Assembly: GCF_000427365.1 (NCBI RefSeq)
Contig: NZ_KE386488.1
Coordinates: forward strand, 2,205,882 to 2,269,881
DNA from: Rikenella microfusus DSM 15922
GTDB lineage: Bacteria; Bacteroidota; Bacteroidia; Bacteroidales; Rikenellaceae
Length of the DNA: 64,000 nucleotides
Reading direction: 5' to 3'
The number at the start of each line of letters is the position of its first letter. Position 1 is the first letter of the stretch. The notes beneath the pieces are model-generated. The model saw nothing but the letters and a program-made list of their open reading frames with translations. It did not search any database and was not told the DNA's origin. The position numbers were made by a program, and so were the translations under genes. Of the stretch, positions 26,655-36,899 are shown piece by piece.

Positions 26655-27114
26655 CGGGTGGTGCAAATGCCGATTAGAGGACATAGTTGAATACGAACAA
26701 CCACAAGCCTATATAGTCAATTCAACTGATTATGACGACAGATATTTAACCCCTGTTTTAACGGCAGGGAAGTCTTTTGTAATAGGATATACCAACGAAA
26801 CAGAAGGCATTTATCAAAATACGCCCTGTATCATTTTTGATGACTTCACCACAGATTCTAAACTCGTTGATTTTCCATTCAAGGTGAAATCATCTGCTAT
26901 GAAAATCTTAAAAGTAGCAGATGATATAGAAATTGAATATGTTGCTATGTTTATGAACATAACACGGCTCATTGGTGACACTCATAAGCGTTATTGGATT
27001 TCAGAATACTCTAAACTTTGCATACCAATACCACCAAAAGATGAACAAAAGCGTATAATCAATGCAGCAAACGCAATGTTTGAAAAACTTGATGCAATAA
27101 TGGAGAGTTTATAA
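26647..27114 (+). CDS. Silent hsdS half cassette (second target-recognition domain)
   Basis: 155 aa, beginning within repeat B (PQLPDGWCKCRLEDI when read through the repeat). It has one target-recognition domain and the C-terminal conserved helix ending KLDAIMESL. It has no start signal of its own. It is an alternative C-terminal half for the hsdS in the expression site, swapped in by inversion of 26,628-27,598. Its tail overlaps the convergent tail of the expressed hsdS, where an 18-bp palindrome (around GATGCAATAATGGAGA) forms the common 3' boundary. Confidence 0.82.
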   Translation: MPDGWCKCRLEDIVEYEQPQAYIVNSTDYDDRYLTPVLTAGKSFVIGYTNETEGIYQNTPCIIFDDFTTDSKLVDFPFKVKSSAMKILKVADDIEIEYVAMFMNITRLIGDTHKRYWISEYSKLCIPIPPKDEQKRIINAANAMFEKLDAIMESL

Positions 27115-27828
27115 ATTCTCCATTATTGCATCCAATTTACTATGCATTGAATTTATCACAGTTACAATTCTTACTTGTTCATCATAAGGTGGTACGGGTA
27201 CTTCTATTGCCTTAAATAGCTTCTTATCCAGATGAGGTATTGCCGAACCTACTTTGTTTTCACGCAATGCTTTACGATGCAGGTTTATAACGTGTAAGAT
27301 GTACTCTGCAAGCATATTTTCATTGATATGTAGTTGCTTGAATGTGCTGCCTTGATAACCTTCAATCGGCGTTCTGAACACTTCACCAGAGTTTTCTCCA
27401 TCAACCAAAATCAATAGGCTATTGGCTGCTACATATCGTCCATTTGTCAGTGTCTTAAAGTCACGTTCTCCTCTTAGATATTTTACATCAAGATTTGGCA
27501 TTCCCTTACCGTCAAGTTTCTCTCCATCCGTCAAAGAACATAGCATTTGCATGGGAACTATTGTCCAACTATCAGGCAACTGCGGATAATGCCCGTTATC
27601 ACAAGTGATTTCGGCCTTAGGATTGATGCGTTTTAGCAGTTCCGATGCTGGCTCGTCATTCGGGTCTTGCGGAACGAGTTTGCCGTGAATGGCGAGGTCA
27701 AGAATTTTGCTTTTGGCTTGCTTGATAGTATCTTGTAAATCTGATTGACTTTGCTCAATAGTGCTTATTAAATCAAAACAATATTCTAATTCTGCTATGA
27801 TTCTTTTCTGCTCAGAAAGAGGAGGCAA
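27109..27828 (-). pseudogene. hsdS: hsdS in the expression site, 3' part after a frameshift
   Basis: 239-codon frame starting at a TTG within the frameshift region. It reads PPLSEQKRIIAELEYCFDLI, the conserved central helix KSKILDLAIHGKLVPQDPND, repeat B and a second target-recognition domain ending KLDAIMENL. It is the continuation of the 27,795-28,484 frame, and one missing base near 27,830 separates them. Either the current S subunit is broken or the two halves act as separate half-subunits. Confidence 0.75.
27572..27598 (-). repeat. Shufflon repeat B, right long copy
   Basis: Perfect inverted partner of 26,628-26,654 (27 bp). It lies in frame between the central helix and second target-recognition domain of the expression-site hsdS. 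Confidence 0.85.
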
Positions 27829-28484
27829 TGAACTCTCATATTTTGAGATTGCGTCAAAGAAATATTTACCTGCCCTGCTGAACCTTTTGTAGAAATAGAA
27901 TTTATTTCTGACATTTCTGACAAATAATAAAATAGATACTTTGTCAATATGGCTTTATGAAGTAGCGGACGTATTAACACTGCTGCTTGATTAAAATTTG
28001 CCCGTGGTAAAGAAGGTGGAATAATTGCTAATTTGCCTAAAGGAGGACCTACTATATTCATGATTAAATCTCCAACCTCTGTGCGAGAACGTTGAAGTTT
28101 CCCATTATGAGTTTCTGTTTTAATATATTGAGGTTTAAAATCAAAATCAATTTTTTGATTCCTTAAATTATACATTTTAATATATGGTATTCCATTAGAA
28201 ACGAATGATTCTTTACTTGGTGTACTACCAGAAGCAACATAAGCAATATCCTCTAACTTACACCATTCCCACCCTTTCGGCAACAAGTAGGGATAATGGG
28301 GCGTATCAGAAGTCTTTGCAGACTTTCTACTTCTCTTTATCTTTCCCTCTTTTATCAACTGCTCTTTTTCTACCTTGATGCGTTCAAGCAGGACAGATGC
28401 AGGTTCATCATTCGGGTCTTGTGGTACAAGTTTGCCATGAATGGCAAGATCTAATATCTTTTGACGTAATTTCTTAGTATCCAT
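27795..28484 (-). pseudogene. hsdS: hsdS in the expression site, 5' part up to a frameshift
   Basis: 229 codons. It starts MDTKKLRQKILDLAIHGKLV, the conserved N-terminal helix missing from the silent copy. It continues through repeat A (T-P-H-Y) into the first target-recognition domain. The end should read NMRVPLPPLSEQKR but reads NMRVHCLLFLSRKES-stop; restoring one base (CC for C) near 27,830 re-joins the frame. The start lies six bases past the stop of the DUF1016 gene, so it is the last gene of the hsd operon. Confidence 0.78.
28293..28306 (-). repeat. Shufflon inverted repeat A, expression-site copy
   Basis: Inverted partner of 24,515-24,528 (ATAATGGGGCGTAT on the plus strand). It lies in frame before the first target-recognition domain. 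Confidence 0.75.
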
Positions 28485-28489
28485 AGCAA

Positions 28490-29647
28490 TCAGTCTTTAT
28501 TCAGAAACAGGTTGCAAAATTCGTTCAGCTTCTCCTGCATACGTTCTTGTGGAATAAGGATACGCTTGTATTCAGCTATCATTGTCGGGCTCATACTCCG
28601 GCTCATGGCATATTCTACCACTACCCTATCTGCTTCAGGACAGAGAATTATACCTATGGACGGATTCTCGTTGGAACGTTTTACATCCCGGTCAAGTGCT
28701 TCCAAATAAAATTCCAACTGACCGAGATCACGAGGATGAAACTTCGTCTTTTTCAGTTCTACAGCGACCAATGCCTGCAATCCACGATGAAAGAACAGCA
28801 AATCGGCTTTAAATGTAGACGCCCCAATATTGAGACGATATTCCTGATCCATGAATATAAAATCTTTGCCCAATTCAAGGATAAACTGCTTCATGTGCTC
28901 CAGCAAACCATTTCTCAACCGTGATTCGCTATGCTTCTTCGGCAAATCAAGAAAATCAACAAACAAAGTATCTTTAAACATGACTGGAGCTTCAGGATAT
29001 GTTTTAAGCAATCCTTTTGACATATTGTCCTTATTACCTAATAAAGCCGTATATGTCTGATTTGAGATACAACGCTGAAGTTCCCGTTTTACCAGATGTT
29101 CTTTATTGGCATAAAGAATATAGAACAACCGTTCTTCGTTACTTTTACAACGGCATAAGATTTCAATATGGTTGGTCAATGTTGTCAATTCCAGTATCTT
29201 CGGCATTTGTCCAATTCCTGGCTGGACGATTTGTGCAGTTTTTGGATGCACTATTATTACGTGTTCTGAAGATGGCTCTGAATGTGATGTCTCTATTTGT
29301 CCAATTCTTGGCTGGACAAATTCAGAGTTCAGGTATTTCTCAACTGTAGTAGTAAATGCAGCAGAAGAATATTCGTCATAAAATAGCACCATGTTATAAA
29401 TGCTGCTTCGCCCAAATCCTTTGATGTCCGGTCGTTGTGAACGAATATATTCAGACAACTGTGTTACGACCTTGCTTCCCCATTCTTCGCTTTTCAATTT
29501 GGCTGAAACATAACCTCCCACATGCCATGCTGTTTGAAGCAACTCTTCATTAACAGCTTTGGAAGCACGACTCTTATGTTGGAGAATGATGTCTATGACT
29601 TCTCCGAACTGTTGTTCGACTGATATGGCTATCTTATTGTTTTCCAT
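28490..29647 (-). CDS. DUF1016 (YhcG-like) PD-(D/E)XK nuclease-fold protein
   Basis: 385 aa from ATG 29,647 (MENNKIAISV); an ATG five codons earlier overlaps the hsdM stop. The N-terminal DUF1016_N region includes AWHVGGYVSAKL and FGRSSIYNMVLFYDEY. The C-terminal PDDEXK fold has ADLLFFHRGLQALVAVELKK (D...ExK) and RDLGQLEFYLEALDRD. YhcG-like proteins are often embedded in type I RM operons. Their role is uncertain, with proposals of an accessory nuclease or DNA-processing factor. Its position between hsdM and hsdS suggests co-expression with the enzyme. Confidence 0.85.
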   Translation of the reverse strand: MENNKIAISVEQQFGEVIDIILQHKSRASKAVNEELLQTAWHVGGYVSAKLKSEEWGSKVVTQLSEYIRSQRPDIKGFGRSSIYNMVLFYDEYSSAAFTTTVEKYLNSEFVQPRIGQIETSHSEPSSEHVIIVHPKTAQIVQPGIGQMPKILELTTLTNHIEILCRCKSNEERLFYILYANKEHLVKRELQRCISNQTYTALLGNKDNMSKGLLKTYPEAPVMFKDTLFVDFLDLPKKHSESRLRNGLLEHMKQFILELGKDFIFMDQEYRLNIGASTFKADLLFFHRGLQALVAVELKKTKFHPRDLGQLEFYLEALDRDVKRSNENPSIGIILCPEADRVVVEYAMSRSMSPTMIAEYKRILIPQERMQEKLNEFCNLFLNKD

Positions 29648-29651
29648 GCGC

Positions 29652-31073
<1,422 letters not shown>

Positions 31074-31076
31074 TTA

Positions 31077-33782
31077 TTATGCTGCTTTTCTTAAAACTAC
31101 AAATGTATAAAGAGAACGGAGTGCATCGTCTGCTTTCTGCATATTACCAAACGCCCGTATCATTTGTGCCGCATGGGTTGCATCGTCTTCACGAATATCC
31201 CTCACAGTACAAGCACCGTTGGAGGCGATGTAGTCCACTATGCGACTTATCACTTCGCGCTGTTTATCTGTTATTTCTCGCTGGTTTTGTCCTAGCCATA
31301 GATTGAAGTACTGTTTGGAGGTAGTGACTACACTATCCAACCGTTCGATTTGCCGGAAAGCATAGCGCACAAGCTGAATGATATTTGTAAGTGCATCGCT
31401 TTCTTCTTTGGTGGTAGAGCGTCGCACACTGTTTGGATTCAGGATGGCATACGAGTTCCAAAGTTGCTTGGATGTGAAATGATTGTTTGCCATTTTGAGC
31501 TTGTTCTCCAAATCTTTTAACATTGAATAAGTAATCGGCTCTCCTTCATTATTGTAAATGATTCGCAATGCTTCAATTTCGTCAGTGTGTTCTCTGCAAA
31601 ACTCTTCGAAGGCCTCGGTCGTGTTTTGTGCTTCCTCAATAGAAAACCCTTTAGAGATAAGTGTATCTTCTCCCGGCATCAGCGTATTGACAAATCCTGC
31701 GGCAAGAATAAGCAAGTATCGTCTTGCATCTGCATGATTGGCAAGTGGGGAAACCAATCCTTTCCGCTCGTTATTTGGCTCGTTTATGCTGACAAACGGT
31801 GGGAGTGTGCTATTGTCAAGTGCATCATAAATTCTGGAAGCAAGTCCCTTCATGTCATCATGAGCCAAGCGGGCGAACTCATTTCTCTGCGAATTGTCTG
31901 CCTTGTTATATATTCGAGAAAGCGTTGCTGCAAGACGTTGCAAATATTCATCGGGGAGATAGCCATGACTGATCCGCTCCAATAACTCTTTAAGAGTAAT
32001 TGTCTTTGTTGTCGGCTCATCTGCCGTCGCCGGTATTATCTTTTCGTGTTCAGTTACACCGACGGCATCAACCAAGTAGAAGCAATCTTTACTGAATGCA
32101 TTCGGGGTGACATTGCGCAGTTGCTCGTCTCCAATGGTGCGCACGCCGCGACCTTTCATCTGTATATACAGGGGCAACGATTCCACATCGCGCATAAACA
32201 TCACAACTTCCAACGGTTTTATATCCGTTCCGGTTGCAACCAATGTGCAGGTAACTGCAATACGGAAATCCTTGTCGTTGCGGAACTGGCGTATCAGTTC
32301 GTTGCTGTCGCCTGCAGAATATGTGATTTTTTGCACAAAGCGGTTATCGGTACGTCCGAATACCTCTTTCGCAATCTGTACGATATTGGTAGCGTGAGTT
32401 TCGTTGAGGGCAAATATCAATGTCTTCGGCAAATAGTCAAAGTTGGCTTCCCTTTGAGGGTCATTGAATAGTTCGGTATAGACTACATCGCGATAAGTGG
32501 ATAAGACAAGTTTAATCTGTGCAGGATTGATGACACTTCGATTCAGTTCCTTACAGGTATAAATTTTAGTTTCCTTGTTGAAGATGGTTTTTATATCTCC
32601 TGTATAGCGTGTTTCTTCTTTTACCTTTTCACCCTCCAATATGGCACCGCCATTCTCCGTTACCTGTGTTTTGATTCTATATACACGGCAGTCAACATTT
32701 ACACCGTCAACAATACTTTTTTCCAGGGTATAGTTGACTATACGGTTATTGTTGAAGAACGCCATAGTCTCCGGTACAGGTGTGGCTGTCAATCCAATGA
32801 GCCTTGCCGTATCAAAATACTCCAATACTTTCCGCCAGTTTCCATAAATAGAGCGATGACATTCGTCTATGATAATCAGGTCAAAATAATCATGCGGCAG
32901 GTTCGGATTTGGCGGCAAAATGATTTCCTCGGTTGGCTCATTGCCATCATCTTCATCGCTGTCTTCGATAGTATCACCTTTCAAGAATGAAAAAAGTCTC
33001 TGAATAGTCGAAATAATCACATTGCTGTCTGACGGAATGGATGAAGAACGAAGCCTGTTTACCGTAAATATGGTATTGAAGGCTTCTCCGTTTTCTGTCA
33101 ATCGGAAAGTTCCGAATTCGCCCTCGGCTTGTTTGCCAAGATTATTTCTATCCACCAGAAACAGTATCCTTCGCATGGGGGTGTAGGATAGCAGACGATA
33201 TGCCGCAAGACAAGCTGTATATGTCTTGCCTGCACCTGTCGCCAAAACCATCAGAGCCCGGTTCTGTCTTGTACGAAAACTTTTTTCCAACTCGGTTACG
33301 GCTTCATACTGGCAATCTCGCAATCCTTTTTTTTGCAAAGTAGGAAGTCCTGCAAAATAATCACCTATCCCTAACTGTTTGACCAACTCATAGGGAGTTG
33401 GGATAGCCATTATCTGTTTGAAACTTTGCTCCTTCTTGCGGAAATCACAGAAATACAGTTCCTTCCCATTGGAAGTAAAAATAAAAGGCAATGGGTTCTG
33501 ATATGTCTGATATATATGAGGAACGCTTTTGGCATATAATGCCGCCTGCTCACATACCTTATCGGAAAGCGCATCCACATCTTCCCTTTTGGCCTCAAGA
33601 ACACCAACGGCCTTACCATTAATGAAAAGGAAATAATCCGCTTCAAGATTACCCTTCAGCAATCCCTCCCTTATGGCAACAGCTGTACAGGTTGGTTCAT
33701 AATCTTCCCTATTGATTACTTTCCAACCTGCCTCGGCGAACCATTGATCTATCTTTTGCCTAGCTTTTTCTTCTGGTGTCAT
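31077..33782 (-). CDS. hsdR: Type I restriction endonuclease subunit R
   Basis: 901 aa. The N-terminal PD-(D/E)XK nuclease domain contains EADYFLFINGKAVGVLEAKR (D...ExK). The superfamily-2 translocase motor has Walker A VLATGAGKTYTACL, the DECH box IIIDECHRSIYG and motif III GLTATPVPE. A C-terminal domain binds M and S. It cleaves unmodified DNA after ATP-driven translocation. First gene of the operon hsdR-hsdM-DUF1016-hsdS. The small Xre gene lies 69 bp upstream on the same strand and may regulate it. Confidence 0.94.
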   Translation of the reverse strand: MTPEEKARQKIDQWFAEAGWKVINREDYEPTCTAVAIREGLLKGNLEADYFLFINGKAVGVLEAKREDVDALSDKVCEQAALYAKSVPHIYQTYQNPLPFIFTSNGKELYFCDFRKKEQSFKQIMAIPTPYELVKQLGIGDYFAGLPTLQKKGLRDCQYEAVTELEKSFRTRQNRALMVLATGAGKTYTACLAAYRLLSYTPMRRILFLVDRNNLGKQAEGEFGTFRLTENGEAFNTIFTVNRLRSSSIPSDSNVIISTIQRLFSFLKGDTIEDSDEDDGNEPTEEIILPPNPNLPHDYFDLIIIDECHRSIYGNWRKVLEYFDTARLIGLTATPVPETMAFFNNNRIVNYTLEKSIVDGVNVDCRVYRIKTQVTENGGAILEGEKVKEETRYTGDIKTIFNKETKIYTCKELNRSVINPAQIKLVLSTYRDVVYTELFNDPQREANFDYLPKTLIFALNETHATNIVQIAKEVFGRTDNRFVQKITYSAGDSNELIRQFRNDKDFRIAVTCTLVATGTDIKPLEVVMFMRDVESLPLYIQMKGRGVRTIGDEQLRNVTPNAFSKDCFYLVDAVGVTEHEKIIPATADEPTTKTITLKELLERISHGYLPDEYLQRLAATLSRIYNKADNSQRNEFARLAHDDMKGLASRIYDALDNSTLPPFVSINEPNNERKGLVSPLANHADARRYLLILAAGFVNTLMPGEDTLISKGFSIEEAQNTTEAFEEFCREHTDEIEALRIIYNNEGEPITYSMLKDLENKLKMANNHFTSKQLWNSYAILNPNSVRRSTTKEESDALTNIIQLVRYAFRQIERLDSVVTTSKQYFNLWLGQNQREITDKQREVISRIVDYIASNGACTVRDIREDDATHAAQMIRAFGNMQKADDALRSLYTFVVLRKAA

Positions 33783-33851
33783 AGCTGTTCCTATATTTCT
33801 GCATTATCAGAAGTTATACGCTAAAAAAAGATAATACATGTCCACAGGACA

Positions 33852-34058
33852 TCATTCCCGTTCATCCTTGTCTGTTATCAGATCTTTTAAGTCTACCTGA
33901 AGAATCTCTGCAATTTGCTGCAGTGTCTCCAAGTTAGGCTGGATTCTGTTGCAAGCATAGGCATTGACCATACTGAAGCTCTTATCCAGTTTTTTAGCCA
34001 ACCACGTTTGGGAAATACCTTTGTCCGACAAGACCGCCTTTATCCTATTTAGTTTCAT
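33852..34058 (-). CDS. Xre-family small regulator
   Basis: 68 aa helix-turn-helix protein (MKLNRIKAVLSDKGISQTWL, then AKKLDKSFSMVNAYACNRIQ), with a short acidic tail. The size and position recall controller proteins of RM systems. ATG 34,058 is preferred over 34,070, because the -7 box TATATTTG ends at 34,081 and would leave almost no leader for the longer form. It is divergent from the TIR cassette across a shared promoter region with a perfect palindrome, so it probably represses itself, the TIR genes or both, and may lead into hsdR. Confidence 0.8.
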   Translation of the reverse strand: MKLNRIKAVLSDKGISQTWLAKKLDKSFSMVNAYACNRIQPNLETLQQIAEILQVDLKDLITDKDERE

Positions 34059-34080
34059 TCTTAGATGCAATTTTATTGTG

Positions 34081-34129
34081 CAAATATAGCGAATTATATT
34101 CGATACCTCGAATTATTTTTGTACTTTTG
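34081..34129. promoter_or_regulatory. Divergent promoters with operator-like palindrome
   Basis: The minus-strand -7 box TATATTTG (34,088-34,081) serves the Xre gene. The plus-strand -7 box TACTTTTG (34,122-34,129) serves the TIR cassette. Between them ATTCGATACCTCGAAT (34,098-34,113) is a perfect 6-bp inverted repeat with a 4-bp spacer, a likely Xre operator controlling both directions. Confidence 0.65.
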
Positions 34130-34148
34130 TTGTCAAAAACATAAGCAT

Positions 34149-34748
34149 ATGGGACATAAATGTTATATATCTTTTAAAACGGAAGATTGTTGGTATAAAA
34201 AAGAAATACAAAAATGGAGCGATAATGAAAAAGTTGATATGATAGACAAATCGTTAAATACTCCTATTAATTCTGACGACGAAGACTATATTATGCGAAA
34301 AATCAGAGAAGATTATCTTTCTGACTCAACAGTTACAATCTTTCTGATTGGATTATATAGTGCTGAAACCTTGGGATGGGAAGAACAACGATTTATAAAG
34401 AGAGAACTGCAAGCTTCATTGTATAATGGAGAAGGTAATACTCGAAATGGAACTTTAGGAGTTGTTTTGCCGTCAATGTATAATTCTATATACAAAGGTC
34501 AATACACATGCCAGATTTGTGGCAAAAATCATAATACTGTAGCTATCAACGATGACACTGTTATTAAAGAATTTGGACGGAACTATTATTTAAATAATCA
34601 CGGAAAATGTGCATACGATGAAGGCGACAGATTCTGTGTATTAGTCAAATGGGATGACTTTAAAAAGGATCCTAATTCTTATATAGAAAAAGCATTTAAT
34701 AAGCGCAGTCAGCCTATAGCTGATGAAGTTATTGTTAGACCAAAATAA
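34149..34748 (+). CDS. TIR-like (MTH538/DUF1863-type) domain protein
   Basis: 199 aa. It starts MGHKCYISFKTEDCWYKKEI, the beta-1 strand and first helix of a TIR/flavodoxin-like fold. STVTIFLIGLYSAETLGWEE follows, as in the Thoeris ThsB family. A four-cysteine/histidine segment (TCQICGKNH, then NNHGKCAYDEGDRFC) could bind zinc and is not typical of ThsB. In Thoeris systems such proteins sense phage and make a cyclic ADP-ribose-type signal. ATG 34,149 is chosen because it lies 20 bp after a -7 box; the frame is open upstream. First gene of a three-gene operon (8 bp to the next). Confidence 0.75.
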   Translation: MGHKCYISFKTEDCWYKKEIQKWSDNEKVDMIDKSLNTPINSDDEDYIMRKIREDYLSDSTVTIFLIGLYSAETLGWEEQRFIKRELQASLYNGEGNTRNGTLGVVLPSMYNSIYKGQYTCQICGKNHNTVAINDDTVIKEFGRNYYLNNHGKCAYDEGDRFCVLVKWDDFKKDPNSYIEKAFNKRSQPIADEVIVRPK

Positions 34749-34756
34749 TTAAAATA

Positions 34757-36001
34757 ATGGAAGAGAAATTGTGTTTTGTTGTCATGGGTTTCGGGAAAAA
34801 AACCGACTTGGCTTCAGGGAATACTTTTGATTTGGATAAAACATATCAGAATATAATTAAGCCGATTGTTTCAGAATGTGGCTATAAATGCGTGAGAGCT
34901 GATGAAGTACAAGATACAGGTCTTATAGATAGAAGCATGTATGCATTGATTCTTTGGGCAGATTTAGTAATTGCAGATATCTCAACATTAAATCCTAACG
35001 CAATATATGAACTTGGAGTACGGCATGCAGTTAAACCTTCATCTACAATCATAATCAAAGCAGAATCAACTTCAAAAATACCATTTGATATTGATCATAC
35101 GAGAGTTTTCTCATACAAGCATTTGGGTGAAGACGTTGGTGTAGATGAAGCTAATCGGATGAAAAAATTATTAAAAGAAAAAATATTAAACATAGCGAAA
35201 GGCTCAGTAAAAGATAGTCCTGTCTACGAATATTTGCATACACTGCAAGAGCCACATATGGATATTGAAGAATATAAAGATATCGTAGGAGCATTGGCAG
35301 AGAAAAATGATTGTATTTTTGCTTTAGTTGAAAGTGCAAAATTGCTAATGAAAGAGGAAAATTTTAGTGAAGCAATCAAATACTGGAAAAAAGCTTTAGA
35401 AAAGAATCCAGCTGAGCCATACTATATTCAGCAATTGGCATTATGTACTTATAAACAAAAAGTAAGTAAAGAAGAGCAAGAAATGTACCTTAATGATGCA
35501 TTAAGAATACTTGAGAGATTGACAGACTCAAATGATCCAGAAACATTTGGTTTAAAAGGAGCCATTTATAAACGATTATCAAGAATCAATAATGATAACA
35601 TTGGTTATTTAAATAGAGCTATTGAATATTATGAAAAAGGGTATATGATTAGTTATGATTTCTATACGGGTGAAAACTTAGCTTTTTGCTTTGATAAAAA
35701 ATCTACCCTTTTGAATGATGGTGAAGATGAAAAAATATATTGTCGAATTCAGGCAAAAAAAATACGAGAACAATTATATAAAATATTATCTTCTAAAATG
35801 GAATTAGAAGATATAACAAATATCCCTAATGTAAAATGGATGTCGGCAACTTTCTCAATATGCTGTTATGCATTGGGGAAACAAGAGGAAGGACGTAAAT
35901 ACGAAAAACTATTTAAAGATATGGCAGAACAATGGGAAAAAGACACATATAATTTTCAAAAAGAAGAGCTAAAACAATTGATAAATATTGAAGTTGATTA
36001 A
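34757..36001 (+). CDS. Deoxyribosyltransferase-like/TRAFs-binding TPR protein
   Basis: 414 aa. Residues 1-125 form a Rossmann-like, nucleoside 2-deoxyribosyltransferase-type domain. It reads CFVVMGFGKK, ADEVQDTGLIDRSMYALILW, ADLVIADISTLNPNAIYELG, the usual nucleotide-sugar-binding pattern. Residues 190-400 are TPR helices (FSEAIKYWKKALEKNPAEPY, IEYYEKGYMISYDFYTGEN) resembling the TRAFs-binding/TPR-S domain seen with NAD-derived signalling effectors. A sensor or effector that binds a nucleotide product of the flanking TIR proteins is a reasonable inference. It overlaps nothing and ends one base before the next start. AT-rich, unlike the core. Confidence 0.75.
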   Translation: MEEKLCFVVMGFGKKTDLASGNTFDLDKTYQNIIKPIVSECGYKCVRADEVQDTGLIDRSMYALILWADLVIADISTLNPNAIYELGVRHAVKPSSTIIIKAESTSKIPFDIDHTRVFSYKHLGEDVGVDEANRMKKLLKEKILNIAKGSVKDSPVYEYLHTLQEPHMDIEEYKDIVGALAEKNDCIFALVESAKLLMKEENFSEAIKYWKKALEKNPAEPYYIQQLALCTYKQKVSKEEQEMYLNDALRILERLTDSNDPETFGLKGAIYKRLSRINNDNIGYLNRAIEYYEKGYMISYDFYTGENLAFCFDKKSTLLNDGEDEKIYCRIQAKKIREQLYKILSSKMELEDITNIPNVKWMSATFSICCYALGKQEEGRKYEKLFKDMAEQWEKDTYNFQKEELKQLINIEVD

Positions 36002-36002
36002 T

Positions 36003-36407
36003 ATGGCCAATACATACAAAATTTTCATTAGTCATTCTTGGGCACATGTGAATGATTTAAAGTCGTTAAGAAATCTTCTTGAATCAAGAGGATACTTTAG
36101 TGTTGAGTTTACAGAATTTCCACCAACAGATTCTATAAATTCAATGAATACATACTACATAAGACAACGAATCACAGAAAGAATACAAACCTCAGATATT
36201 GTTTTAGGGATTGCTGGAATATATGCTTCACATAGCGATTGGATGAAATGGGAGCTTGATAAAGCAATAGAAAAAGGGGTGCCAATTATCGGAGTAATTC
36301 CAAGAGGACAAGAACGAATTTCTTCTATTGTTAGCAACAGGGCAATTGAGATTGTACATTGGAATACGGAGAGTATTGTTTCTGCAATACGAAAATACGC
36401 AAGATAA
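36003..36407 (+). CDS. ThsB-like TIR-domain protein
   Basis: 134 aa. It closely follows the Thoeris ThsB pattern: YKIFISHSWAHVNDLKSLRN, then the SDIVLGIAGIYASHSDWMKW segment with ELDKAIEKGVPIIGV. ThsB proteins detect phage and synthesise a cyclic ADP-ribose isomer that activates an effector. The usual ThsA (SIR2-SLOG) is absent here; the TPR protein just upstream may take its place. ATG 36,003 immediately follows the stop of the preceding gene. A terminator lies 59 bp downstream. Confidence 0.85.
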   Translation: MANTYKIFISHSWAHVNDLKSLRNLLESRGYFSVEFTEFPPTDSINSMNTYYIRQRITERIQTSDIVLGIAGIYASHSDWMKWELDKAIEKGVPIIGVIPRGQERISSIVSNRAIEIVHWNTESIVSAIRKYAR

Positions 36408-36465
36408 CATCTTATTTTTAGACTATCGCTTATAATAGAACACTTTTAAAGTACAAAATCTACGG

Positions 36466-36503
36466 GAACTCTATGGTATCAAATCGTAGAGTTCTATTTT
36501 TAT
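36466..36503 (+). terminator. Intrinsic terminator of the TIR cassette
   Basis: GAACTCTA and TAGAGTTC form a perfect 8-bp stem followed by TATTTTTAT. The stretch from here to about 36,900 holds no gene I can support. Confidence 0.8.
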
Positions 36504-36899
36504 ATAAATTGGAAATAAACAGGATAGAACGAATATACCGGTTCAAGTGTGGAACTGCTAACTTATCTATTAGTGAGGTTCTGGTAAACCCTGAATGTAA
36601 ATAAGCAACAGTCCACGCCGTAATAGCGTGAAAACAAAGATGCTTATTCCTCATTCAGTTAAAATTTACCAGATTTCACTAAAGGAATAAGTCAGACACT
36701 CTCCTATGGTTGGTGTCCAGCGAAGGGTCTATTTCTCGTGACCGATCATCACAAATGTAACGATTCTTACCCGAAAAACAACGCTGCCCATCTTTGCTCC
36801 CTTTCGGGCTGTTGCTCGGATGGCAAAATTAGACCGATTTTTCGGGTTTTTAGCCATTGATCCACCACGAAGATTATCGTAGGATGGGGATGTAGATGT

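Noticed and set aside
36460-36654. 64-codon minus-strand frame after the TIR cassette
   Set aside because: It overlaps the intrinsic terminator and has no start signal or recognisable domain.
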